A DNA stretch of 15,626 nt from an uncultured Sutterella sp. (GCA_905206345.1 CAJLGW010000050.1:1-15626), one strand, 5' to 3'; positions 7,040-14,232 are shown, counted from the stretch's first letter. Program-made: numbers and translations. Notes: a model not told the origin generated them from the sequence alone.

Positions 7040-7045
7040 AAGAGA
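7021..7045. promoter_or_regulatory. perfect 10-bp dyad overlapping the erpA promoter, candidate operator
   Basis: TCTCTTTTGC (7021-7030) and GCAAAAGAGA (7036-7045) form a perfect inverted repeat around ACCTT. The dyad covers the erpA -35 and most of the spacer. It would not be transcribed from that promoter, and no T-run follows on either strand. A DNA site for a dimeric repressor is therefore likelier than a hairpin function. It does not resemble the IscR or Fur consensus sites that I know. Confidence 0.6.
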
Positions 7046-7064
7046 AAAATTGTCAAAAATCGTG

Positions 7065-7091
7065 TTGAAATGGCTACATTGCCTTTAAAAT
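7065..7091 (+). promoter_or_regulatory. possible promoter of the deacetylase/MFS pair
   Basis: TTGAAA (7065-7070) and TAAAAT (7086-7091) are separated by only 15 bases, so this is a weak call. TTGTCA at 7050-7055 is another possible -35. If this promoter is used, transcription starts near 7098, just upstream of the GTG start at 7121. That would exclude the ATG at 7070 and any start at 7001. Confidence 0.3.
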
Positions 7092-7120
7092 ATGGAGAGT
7101 TAGTATCTAAGAGATTTATT

Positions 7121-8053
7121 GTGCCCACCGGTTTATTTTCACACCGTTCGTGTTTTGAACACATCACTGACGAACGCAGCCCTGAGTCCCCTCTTCGGAT
7201 CGAGTCCATTGAGGAACGTTTGGTTGCAAGCGGTCTTTATCAAGCTTTTAAACATATTGAAAGTCAACGCCAAGCCACAGACGCTGATATTTTGCGTGCG
7301 CACGATGAATCCTATTTAACGCTCGTTAAAAACAAAGTCCCCAAGACCGAAGGGGAAATGGCCTACATCTGTGAAGACACGGCACTTTGTTCCGGTTCAT
7401 TAAATGCCGCCCTTCAATCCGCCGGTTGCGTCTTGGATGCCGTTGACACGGTCACGAACAACAAACTTCGCAATGCCTTTTGCATGGTGCGCCCCCCGGG
7501 ACACCACGCTCACCGAAACGGTGCGGGTGGCTTTTGCATCTTTAATAACGTTGCCATTGCCGCTCTTTATGCCATTGAGGTCTTAAAACTCAATAGCATT
7601 GTCATTATTGACTTTGATGCTCACCACGGCGACGGCACGGAAGACATCGTTAAAAATCACCCCAAGATTGAATTCTTCTCGTTATTTCAAGAAGGGATCT
7701 TTCCGCATGTAGGCGGTGGTTTTTCAGCCCAAAATATTCATAATGAGGCTTTATCTTCGGGCGCAACGGGCGATGAAGCGTGCGAAATTATCCGCAATGT
7801 TTGGGCACCGATCATTGAAAAGAAAAAACCTGAACTCATTTTGATTTCGGCAGGCTTTGACGGGCACGCCAATGAAGTGATGGCGCAACTAGATTTCTCA
7901 GACTTGGATTTTGCCCACATCACCCGCGTCATTGATGACATTGCCCACGTGGTCTGCGACGGACGCATTGTGAGCGTCTTAGAAGGCGGCTACGAATGCC
8001 GCTCTTTGGCCCGCTCGGTTGTCGCCCATATTCGCACCTTAGCTCACCTCTAA
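7121..8053 (+). CDS. class II histone-deacetylase-like amidohydrolase
   Basis: Zinc amidohydrolase of the arginase/deacetylase fold. Bacterial members remove acetyl groups from polyamines or other amines, and some from proteins; the substrate here is unknown. With the GTG start the protein has 310 residues, the usual length. It has RPPGHHAH (124-131, active-site His pair H128/H129), IDFDAHHGDGT (163-173, zinc ligands D166 and H168), SAGFDGH (243-249, zinc ligand D247) and the transition-state Tyr in LEGGY (287-291). The reading frame is open back to 7001, but starts at 7001 or ATG 7070 would overlap the erpA promoter region and have no ribosome site. GTG 7121 has AAGAGA upstream and places the fold's first strand (TGLFSH) at the N-terminus, as in homologues. 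A UMF1-type transporter follows after 13 bases, probably in one operon. Confidence 0.88.
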   Translation: MPTGLFSHRSCFEHITDERSPESPLRIESIEERLVASGLYQAFKHIESQRQATDADILRAHDESYLTLVKNKVPKTEGEMAYICEDTALCSGSLNAALQSAGCVLDAVDTVTNNKLRNAFCMVRPPGHHAHRNGAGGFCIFNNVAIAALYAIEVLKLNSIVIIDFDAHHGDGTEDIVKNHPKIEFFSLFQEGIFPHVGGGFSAQNIHNEALSSGATGDEACEIIRNVWAPIIEKKKPELILISAGFDGHANEVMAQLDFSDLDFAHITRVIDDIAHVVCDGRIVSVLEGGYECRSLARSVVAHIRTLAHL

Positions 8054-8066
8054 TACTGGAGCCCTC

Positions 8067-9350
8067 ATGGAGTTTTTCTCATCTGCTCACCTCAAAGGCG
8101 GTGTCACCAAAAAAGAAATTTGGGCATGGTCTGCGTTTGACTTTGCCAATTCTGGTTACACCACCGTGGTTTTGACAGCAGTCTTTAATGCTTACTTTGT
8201 GGGGGTTGTCTGTGGAAACGCCTCTTGGAGCACACTTTTGTGGACGTCGGTGATCGCGGCAAGCAACATTCTCTCAATCGTTTTGATGCCCTTTATCGGT
8301 GCTGCCACCGACTTAAAAGCCAATAAGAAGTTCTGGGTTATCTTGATGAGTCTTTTGTGCATCTTGGGCACATTAGGTCTTTATTTCACCCATGAAGGAA
8401 CGATTCTCTTAGCCATTGCCATGGTCATTATCAGTAACTTTGGCTACAACGTAGGGGAAACGCTCAATTCGGCCTTTTTGCCGGAACTCGCTAACGATGA
8501 CTCCCTCGGCAAAGTCTCAGGCTGGGGTTGGAGCTTTGGCTATTGCGGTGGCCTTTTAACCCTTGGGATCAGTTTGGCTATCGTAAGCATGATGCAAAGT
8601 GGCGGCGCCGGTGCTGAGGATTACGTACCCTACACCATGCTCGTGACAGCCATCGTCTTTATCATTGCCGCTACTCCCTTGGCGCTTTGGTTAAAGGAAC
8701 GTGCAACGCCTCGCTCTCAGGCGCGTTTTATGACGTTGGTTAAAGAGTCTCAAGCCTCTTTGGTTCAAACATTTAAGTCACTTCCGCAACACAGAAATTT
8801 CGCCTTTTTGGTCTCAAGTGGCCTCTTTTTCCAAGCAGGCATTGCCGTTGTCGTAACGCTTGCTGCCATCTACGCCAACCAAGTGATGGGCTTTTCTGAA
8901 GCCGAAACCATTTTCATGGTGCTCTTGGTCAATATCACGGCCGCGATCGGTGCCTTTGTTTTTGGTTACGTTGAAGACAGAATCGGCCACAAATACGCCT
9001 TGATGCTCACGTTGGTTGTTTGGCTTGCCATGATTGGCGTCGGTTACTATGCTCAAACCAAACCGGTTTTCTGGATTGCTGCCAACTTAGCCGGTATTGC
9101 CATGGGTTCGAGCCAATCCGCAGGTCGCGCATTGGTAGGCGCCTTGGCCCCTAAAGAGCAATGCGCAGCCTTTTATTCATTCTGGAACATAGCCCTTTGG
9201 GTAGCTAATATCATTGGCCCGATGACCTACGGGACGCTCACTTGGATCACCAATAATGACCATCGTTTTGCCCTATTGATGACGGGTCTTTTCTTTGTGA
9301 TTGGGTTAGTGCTTTTGGTACCGATTCAGTTGAAAAAGAAAATTCAATAA
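8067..9350 (+). CDS. MFS transporter, UMF1/Atg22-like family
   Basis: Inner-membrane transporter of the major facilitator superfamily with 427 residues and about 12 hydrophobic segments. It belongs to the UMF1 (unknown major facilitator, Atg22-related) group. The signature EIWAWSAFDFANSGY (17-31) opens the first membrane helix and is the strongest evidence. Homologues are annotated as MFS transporters without an assigned substrate; the fungal relative Atg22 exports amino acids from vacuoles. A GGAG ribosome site lies 5 bases before the ATG. It starts 13 bases after the deacetylase stop, so the two are likely co-transcribed. The transported compound might be the acetylated amine that the deacetylase uses or makes, but this is inference. 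No clear terminator lies between it and the XRE gene, 49 bases downstream. Confidence 0.88.
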   Translation: MEFFSSAHLKGGVTKKEIWAWSAFDFANSGYTTVVLTAVFNAYFVGVVCGNASWSTLLWTSVIAASNILSIVLMPFIGAATDLKANKKFWVILMSLLCILGTLGLYFTHEGTILLAIAMVIISNFGYNVGETLNSAFLPELANDDSLGKVSGWGWSFGYCGGLLTLGISLAIVSMMQSGGAGAEDYVPYTMLVTAIVFIIAATPLALWLKERATPRSQARFMTLVKESQASLVQTFKSLPQHRNFAFLVSSGLFFQAGIAVVVTLAAIYANQVMGFSEAETIFMVLLVNITAAIGAFVFGYVEDRIGHKYALMLTLVVWLAMIGVGYYAQTKPVFWIAANLAGIAMGSSQSAGRALVGALAPKEQCAAFYSFWNIALWVANIIGPMTYGTLTWITNNDHRFALLMTGLFFVIGLVLLVPIQLKKKIQ

Positions 9351-9358
9351 GTAATAAA

Positions 9359-9401
9359 ATATTAGTAATTGATGGCATATTCCTTCGTTAATTACTAATA
9401 T
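9359..9401. promoter_or_regulatory. 12-bp inverted repeat over the XRE start codon, candidate autoregulatory operator
   Basis: ATATTAGTAATT (9359-9370) and AATTACTAATAT (9390-9401) are perfect inverted copies, 19 bases apart. Each arm contains its own small dyad, ATTA-n-TAAT, centred at 9365 and 9395. This makes two half-turn-symmetric sites exactly 30 bp apart, about three helical turns. A TTGAAA (9330-9335) with TAATAA (9352-9357) could be the promoter. The second arm overlaps the ATG at 9400. This is the usual layout for an antitoxin or regulator that represses its own gene. Confidence 0.7.
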
Positions 9402-9696
9402 GAGCGCAATTAGCAATCTTAAACCGCCCAAGGATATTCGCATGGAAATCGCGGAGCGATTTCGCGAAGTGAGGCTCGATCAAAACATCACGCAAGAGGC
9501 GCTTGCCAGACGAACGGGCGTCTCATTGGGGTCTCTGAGACGTTTTGAAAGCGAAGGCGAAATTTCGCTTAAAAACCTCGTGAATTTAGCGATTGGTCTA
9601 AACCGTGCTCAAGACTTTGATGATGTCTTTAAGCTCGGAAGTCGCATTGACTTATTTGCCCTTCCCGCCAAAACTCGAAAGAGGGCCTCGAGATAA
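9400..9696 (+). CDS. HipB-like XRE-family transcriptional regulator (orphan antitoxin type)
   Basis: Small DNA-binding protein (98 residues) with one Cro/C1-type helix-turn-helix at about 16-63. The recognition region ITQEALARRTGVSLGSLRRFE (30-50), followed by GEISLKNLVNLA, is the form seen in regulators encoded next to HipA-type kinase toxins. A basic tail KTRKRASR closes it, also usual there. No hipA follows: the next gene, ybeY, is convergent. It is therefore an orphan antitoxin-like regulator, or the remnant of a lost pair. ATG 9400 has no ribosome site and lies in the operator. ATG 9442 (Met15) has a good AAGGA site and would give 84 residues. I kept 9400 because residues 8-20 (KPPKDIRMEIAER) match the N-terminal extension of relatives. 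Confidence in the start is only moderate. Confidence 0.8.
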   Translation: MSAISNLKPPKDIRMEIAERFREVRLDQNITQEALARRTGVSLGSLRRFESEGEISLKNLVNLAIGLNRAQDFDDVFKLGSRIDLFALPAKTRKRASR

Positions 9697-9759
9697 AGAA
9701 CTTGCGAAAAATTTCGGAGTTAAGACGCCGTCTGAACTGACGGTTCTCTAGGATATTGA

Positions 9760-9785
9760 TTTCAACATTTGTACAAATGTTGAAA
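9760..9785. repeat. perfect 26-bp palindrome in the convergent XRE-ybeY gap
   Basis: Arms TTTCAACATTTGT (9760-9772) and ACAAATGTTGAAA (9773-9785) are exact inverted copies with no spacer, centred on GTAC. The last A residues run into the A-tract that forms the T-run of the ybeY terminator. No T-run follows the palindrome itself on either strand, so a protein-binding or recombination site is likelier than a second terminator. Confidence 0.8.
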
Positions 9786-9807
9786 AAAGGGGTGGCAGTG
9801 CCGCCCC
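9783..9807 (-). terminator. rho-independent terminator of the miaB-phoH-ybeY operon
   Basis: On the minus strand, GGGGCGGC and GCCACCCC (one G-T pair, loop ACT) form an 8-bp GC-rich stem at 9789-9807. It is followed by TTTTTT (A-run 9783-9788). It lies 12 bases after the ybeY stop. Confidence 0.88.
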
Positions 9808-9819
9808 ATATTCGTTCAA

Positions 9820-10263
9820 TTAAACGAGTTCGCGATCCGCGTAAGGATTATCAAACCCCAAACTCATCAGGGCTTTGATTTCCTTCATTTCCATGACTTC
9901 TGCCTCTTCGTCATTCATATGATCGTACCCATGAGCGTGAAGCGCACCGTGAATCAGTAAGTGTGCCAAATGCTCTTCAAAGGACTTCTCTTGCTCTTGG
10001 GACTCTCGAATGAGAACCGGAACACATATGGCCAAATCCGCAATCGCTTCAGGCTCATGCTGATAGTCAAACGTTAAAACGTTCGTTGCATAGTCCTTGT
10101 GACGATATTGACTATTAAGAGCTTGCCCTTCTTCAGCGTCAACAAACAACACATTCAAGGTGGTATCGCGTTCGATCGCCGCTTCAATCCACTTTGCCAT
10201 AGTTTCTTCAGACGGCAACTCAAAGTCGCCATTTTCCATAAATTGAACCGTGAGTTTTGCCAT
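9820..10263 (-). CDS. ybeY: endoribonuclease YbeY (rRNA maturation factor)
   Basis: Zinc-dependent single-strand endoribonuclease needed for 16S rRNA 3'-end maturation and late ribosome quality control. The 147 residues match the family. The defining zinc motif HGALHAHGYDH (105-115, ligands H105, H109, H115) is intact. The conserved basic/NVLTF region (about 52-65) is also present. The start ATG lies 2 bases after the phoH stop with only a weak GAGA upstream, so translation is probably coupled to phoH. The operon ends here at the terminator 9783-9807. The downstream partners ybeX (corC) and lnt, which follow ybeY in many proteobacteria, are absent from this position. Confidence 0.96.
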   Translation of the reverse strand: MAKLTVQFMENGDFELPSEETMAKWIEAAIERDTTLNVLFVDAEEGQALNSQYRHKDYATNVLTFDYQHEPEAIADLAICVPVLIRESQEQEKSFEEHLAHLLIHGALHAHGYDHMNDEEAEVMEMKEIKALMSLGFDNPYADRELV

Positions 10264-10265
10264 TT

Positions 10266-11273
10266 TTATTCTCGATTTTTTTCCATCTTTTCAACCAAAC
10301 GCTCTTGAGCTCGCTTTTCATCGGCCTTTGCATAGGCTTGAACAATGCGAGCAACCAAGGGATGGCGCACAACGTCTGCGGCCGTAAAGTAGGTCATCGA
10401 AATACCGCGGACACCGGCTAAAACATTCTGAGCCTCAACGAGCCCCGAGCGCGTACCGCGCGGAAGATCAATCTGCGTGACGTCCCCCGTGATCACGGCT
10501 TTAGAGCCAAAACCGATACGCGTTAAGAACATCTTCATTTGCTCTGGCGTCGTGTTTTGGGCTTCGTCCAAGATCACAAAAGCGTTATTGAGCGTACGAC
10601 CGCGCATATAGGCCAAAGGCGCAATTTCAATCGTTTGACGTTCAAGCAAACGTTGCGTCTTATCGAACCCTAAAAGGTCAAACAAAGCGTCATAAAGGGG
10701 GCGCAAATAGGGATCAACCTTTTGAGAAAGATCGCCCGGCAAAAAGCCCAAACGCTCCCCGGCTTCAACGGCGGGACGCGTGAGAATAATGCGCTCAACA
10801 CGGTCTCGTTCATAAGCATCAACGGCAGCGGCAACGGCCAAATACGTCTTCCCTGTCCCGGCCGGTCCAATCCCAAAGGCGATATCGTGATCCAAAATCG
10901 CTTGAATGTATTCGCTTTGACGAGGTGTGCGACCTTGAAGCTCGCGGCGCTTGGTGTGAAGCGTGGGTGTGGTGACCGCGTCACCGTCAATTTTCTTGGC
11001 GGCTTCTCCCACGAAATAAAGCTGCACGTCATCGGTCGTTAACTCACCTTCCAATTGCGGCACTTTTGCTGCAAACGTTTGGATGGCGTTTTGGGCTTCA
11101 CGCGCTTTTTGCGTCTCACCGGCAATACGGAATTGATGTCCACGACGAGAGATCGTCACGTCCAAAATCATTTCGATTTGTCGAAGATTGGCATCCATCG
11201 GGCCCACAAGGCTGGACAAGTCAGAATTGTCCAAGTCCACATTTAAGGTAAGAACTTTTTCTTCTGTACTCAT
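10266..11273 (-). CDS. ybeZ: PhoH-family ATPase (YbeZ)
   Basis: Cytosolic P-loop ATPase that works with YbeY in RNA and ribosome metabolism. The 335 residues contain an N-terminal KH-like region (about 20-70), Walker A GPAGTGKT (136-143) and Walker B VILDEAQN (233-240). A sensor-type segment AVITGDVTQID follows. This matches the short PhoH/YbeZ form rather than the longer PIN-PhoH form. The start ATG is 5 bases after the miaB stop, and its AGGA ribosome site lies across the miaB end, so expression is coupled. The gene order miaB-ybeZ-ybeY is conserved widely in proteobacteria. Confidence 0.95.
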   Translation of the reverse strand: MSTEEKVLTLNVDLDNSDLSSLVGPMDANLRQIEMILDVTISRRGHQFRIAGETQKAREAQNAIQTFAAKVPQLEGELTTDDVQLYFVGEAAKKIDGDAVTTPTLHTKRRELQGRTPRQSEYIQAILDHDIAFGIGPAGTGKTYLAVAAAVDAYERDRVERIILTRPAVEAGERLGFLPGDLSQKVDPYLRPLYDALFDLLGFDKTQRLLERQTIEIAPLAYMRGRTLNNAFVILDEAQNTTPEQMKMFLTRIGFGSKAVITGDVTQIDLPRGTRSGLVEAQNVLAGVRGISMTYFTAADVVRHPLVARIVQAYAKADEKRAQERLVEKMEKNRE

Positions 11274-11278
11274 GAAGG

Positions 11279-12622
11279 TTATTCCTCGCTTGCGACCAAT
11301 TCGCCACCCAAAGTGTGCGGGAAGACATCCGTGATTTTGACCATCACCATTTGGTCAGTCAAACTCACGTCGCCCTTAAAATTGACCACACGGTTATTGT
11401 CCGTGCGAGCCGACATCATGCCTTCACCTCGACGAGCGGGGCCTAAGACCAACACGCGTTGGACGGTACCCAACATAGATTGAGAAATCTCATGCGCCTT
11501 GGCTTCATTTTTGGCTTGCAAAAGTTGCAGACGCTTAAGTTTTAATTCTTGTGGCGTTTCGTCCACTAAATAAGCTGCGGGCGTTCCGGGACGGCGACTA
11601 TAGACAAAGGAGAAACTTGCATCAAATCCCACGTCTTCCATCAATTGCATCGTGGCATCGAAGTCTTCTTGGGTTTCACCGGGGAAACCCACAATGATGT
11701 CGGTAGCAATCGCAATATCAGGACGGACGGCTCTCAAACGACGAATAATGGACTTGTATTCCAAAGACGTGTAACCACGCTTCATGGCGGCCAAAATGCG
11801 GTCAGATCCGGATTGAACCGGTAAGTGCACGTGATTGACGAGCTTATCGATCTTGCCGTAAGCATCAATCAAACGTTGCGTAAAGTGTTTCGGGTGAGAA
11901 GTCGTGTAACGGATGCGCTCAATGCCATCGATTTCAGCCACGTACTCTAAGAGCGTAGCAAAGTCAGCAATTTCACCATCGGGCATTTCACCGCGATAAG
12001 CATTGACGTTTTGACCTAAAAGCGTCACTTCCTTGACGCCTTGTGCGGCAAGCTTTGCGACTTCTAACAAAACGTCCGTTAACGGACGAGAAATTTCTTC
12101 ACCGCGCGTATAGGGCACAACGCAGTAAGAGCAATATTGGCTACACCCTTCCATAATGGAAACAAAGGCGCAAGCCCCACGAGCTTGAGGTTCAGCCAAA
12201 TGGTCAAATTTTTCAATTTCAGGAAAAGAGATATCGACTTGCGGCTTTTTCGTCTTCTCGCACTTTTCAATCATGGCGGGCAAGCGATGAAGCGTTTGCG
12301 GGCCAAAGACGATATTGACGTGTGGGGCACGAGAAAGGATCTTCTTACCTTCTTGACTGGCGACACAGCCACCTACGGCAATCAACATATCGGACTTGCC
12401 CGATTCTTTTTTGGCTTCACGAACTCGACCCAAATCAGAGAAGACTTTCTCTTGGGCTTTTTCACGAATGGAGCAAGTATTAAAGACGACTAAATCAGCT
12501 TCTTCGACCTTTTCGGTACGCTCGTAGCCAGCCGTTTCTTTCAAAAGATCGGCAATTTTTTCAGAGTCGTAGTCGTTCATTTGGCAGCCAAAGCTGCGGA
12601 GATAAAGTTTTTTCGCGGTCAC
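11279..12622 (-). CDS. miaB: tRNA-2-methylthio-N6-dimethylallyladenosine synthase (MiaB)
   Basis: Radical-SAM methylthiotransferase that converts i6A37 to ms2i6A37 in tRNAs reading UNN codons. The 447 residues show the N-terminal UPF0004 domain with cluster cysteines C13, C50 and C86. The radical-SAM motif GCSQYCSYC follows (C160, C164, C167). A C-terminal TRAM RNA-binding domain spans about 380-444. The start is GTG (12622), with a weak GGA 9 bases upstream. No in-frame ATG exists before Met15, so GTG is well supported. It is first gene of miaB-phoH-ybeY. Its two [4Fe-4S] clusters make it a plausible client of ErpA encoded in the same window. The promoter should lie in 12623-12707, where I see only weak AT-rich boxes. 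Confidence 0.96.
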   Translation of the reverse strand: MTAKKLYLRSFGCQMNDYDSEKIADLLKETAGYERTEKVEEADLVVFNTCSIREKAQEKVFSDLGRVREAKKESGKSDMLIAVGGCVASQEGKKILSRAPHVNIVFGPQTLHRLPAMIEKCEKTKKPQVDISFPEIEKFDHLAEPQARGACAFVSIMEGCSQYCSYCVVPYTRGEEISRPLTDVLLEVAKLAAQGVKEVTLLGQNVNAYRGEMPDGEIADFATLLEYVAEIDGIERIRYTTSHPKHFTQRLIDAYGKIDKLVNHVHLPVQSGSDRILAAMKRGYTSLEYKSIIRRLRAVRPDIAIATDIIVGFPGETQEDFDATMQLMEDVGFDASFSFVYSRRPGTPAAYLVDETPQELKLKRLQLLQAKNEAKAHEISQSMLGTVQRVLVLGPARRGEGMMSARTDNNRVVNFKGDVSLTDQMVMVKITDVFPHTLGGELVASEE

Positions 12623-12644
12623 GGTTTATATCCGATGCACAAAA

Positions 12645-12669
12645 TGATGATTAGTTTGAACAATCATCA
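12645..12669. repeat. 8-bp inverted repeat between the second AlbA_2 gene and miaB
   Basis: TGATGATT (12645-12652) and AATCATCA (12662-12669) enclose a 9-nt spacer. On the minus strand a short TTTT follows, so it could be a weak, AT-rich terminator of the AlbA_2 gene that ends at 12708. It could also be an operator in the miaB promoter region. The sequence does not decide between these. Confidence 0.45.
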
Positions 12670-12707
12670 GGTTAAACAAATTTTTAATGGCGTAATGATA
12701 CAGCACA

Positions 12708-14174
12708 TTAACGCTTAATTCGGTAACGTTGGCGAGGGCTTCGAAGTGTCTCCGTCGTTTCGAGAACGCCTTCGCTTAATAGCGCTTGGATACGCTTATA
12801 AATCGTTTGTCTTGACAAACCTGAAGCGTCTGCCAACTCACGAACAGAAGATGTTCCATGTTCTCGAATAGTTTTAATAATTACCTCACGCAAATTCTCA
12901 GAATTGAAAATTTGTTTTTCAATCTCTGACTTTCGTCGCTTATCAAACGTGATTTTAAACGTGGTTAAACTGTTCTTAATCTCAGCTGGATACATCCCTG
13001 CTTCGGTCAAAGATTTTTCAATACTAGGAAGACCGCTACCTCTGTTTTCAACTACAAAACGTCCAGGTTCTGCCGGTGTTGTTTCTAAAATAGATGACAA
13101 GAATTGATTGCGACTTGCCGTATTTCCGGGTTGCCCTAAATTCTCCATCGTCATTCGACCATACAAACCACCAGGATTAAGAATTTCAATTCGGTCTGCG
13201 TAAATATTAAGGTTCACAGAAGATGCTCGACCTTCAGGAGAATAATCTCTGTGTTGAAGTGCATTAGCAATAGCTTCTCGAATGGCTTCTGACGGATAGT
13301 CGGGTACATCCCTTCGGAATGCGCCATCCACAACGGCTCCCATTCTAGTATTGCGACTTACAAAATCAACAGCGTCAACCAACAAATCAGAAATGGGCCC
13401 AACCAAGGTCTTTGAATCCAAAAAGCGCATGGATTGCTTTGCATCTTGATAAGGATCAGGATAGAGTGTTGCACGCACAACAAGAGTCGGGAAGTACTTT
13501 TGGGGATAAATACCTAACGCCAAAAGACCGGCTAATGTGGGCCTTAACACTCCCTCATCATCAACAATCGCACGCAAGTTTAAAAGCACGTCATTGTCAC
13601 TCAAATGGCGGAAAATTCTAGGGTGTAATGAACGTTGGCGCTGAATCAATCCATTTAGTAAATTGGAATCAAGATCATCCATGGTTGCTTCCGAAACCAC
13701 TTCTGCGTCCCATTGAGGTTGACGATTATTTTCTTTCATTCGGTCAACCTCATAAGTCGTCATTAAACGGTCTCCGTCCCCCGTTCGAATAAAAGATCCT
13801 CGGTACATTCCTCGATCACGAATAAAACATGGACGGTCAATAATAGGCATCTCAGGGATATAAGCTACTAAGATTTCGGCCCCCTCAAAAGGGTAAATCG
13901 TAATATCAGGGCGTACAACAGGAGTAAGTTTCTCGCAGGCACTCGCCAAAGCATCTTGCATAGCGACGGCATTAAACCCCGTAACGAGAGAAAAGTTATC
14001 CTTCTCTGCCAAACCTAAAATAAGCGTACCGCCCACACCGTTAGAGAACGCCGAAAGAGTTTCTACAGTACTTGCGGGTAACTTACCGACTGATTCCTTA
14101 ACTTCACAAGTCTGAGTATCTTTTCCAATTGAACGAAGTTGTTCAATCAATTTTTCAATATCAAGGAAATCCAT
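12708..14174 (-). CDS. second AlbA_2 / GHKL ATPase / winged-helix protein, COG2865-type
   Basis: Predicted DNA-binding regulator with the same architecture as the gene at 4937 but with strongly diverged sequence (488 residues). The AlbA_2 domain comes first (about 15-150, with QTCEVKES at 21-28, SAFSNGVGGTLILGL at 41-55 and SFIRTGDGD at 127-135). The GHKL-type ATPase follows, with N-box REAIANALQHRDY (299-311) and glycine box VENRGSGLPSIEK (375-387). A C-terminal winged helix spans about 427-486 (SVRELADASGLSRQTIYKRIQALLSEG). The frame opens at TTG 14192, inside an operator half-site. I chose ATG 14174 because AGAGAGG lies 5 bases upstream. It sits alone between the porin terminators and miaB. 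Its upstream region has a 23-bp palindrome over the likely promoter, so autorepression is a reasonable inference. Confidence 0.86.
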   Translation of the reverse strand: MDFLDIEKLIEQLRSIGKDTQTCEVKESVGKLPASTVETLSAFSNGVGGTLILGLAEKDNFSLVTGFNAVAMQDALASACEKLTPVVRPDITIYPFEGAEILVAYIPEMPIIDRPCFIRDRGMYRGSFIRTGDGDRLMTTYEVDRMKENNRQPQWDAEVVSEATMDDLDSNLLNGLIQRQRSLHPRIFRHLSDNDVLLNLRAIVDDEGVLRPTLAGLLALGIYPQKYFPTLVVRATLYPDPYQDAKQSMRFLDSKTLVGPISDLLVDAVDFVSRNTRMGAVVDGAFRRDVPDYPSEAIREAIANALQHRDYSPEGRASSVNLNIYADRIEILNPGGLYGRMTMENLGQPGNTASRNQFLSSILETTPAEPGRFVVENRGSGLPSIEKSLTEAGMYPAEIKNSLTTFKITFDKRRKSEIEKQIFNSENLREVIIKTIREHGTSSVRELADASGLSRQTIYKRIQALLSEGVLETTETLRSPRQRYRIKR

Positions 14175-14232
14175 TTCAACCTCTCTAAGCAACTTATATG
14201 CTAGTGAATGAATGTGCCTGTAAGTTTACACT

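Noticed and set aside
7001..7120. N-terminal extension of the deacetylase from ATG 7001 or ATG 7070
   Set aside because: It would overlap the erpA promoter and dyad, has no ribosome site and adds residues that family members lack. GTG 7121 gives the normal length.
9727..9736. Neisseria-type DNA uptake 10-mer GCCGTCTGAA
   Set aside because: It is a single copy without the inverted partner, in an organism that does not look like Neisseriaceae. One chance match in this length is plausible.
9728..9750. Terminator of the XRE gene from CCGTC/GACGG
   Set aside because: The stem is only 5-6 bp and is followed by TTCTCT rather than a proper T-run.
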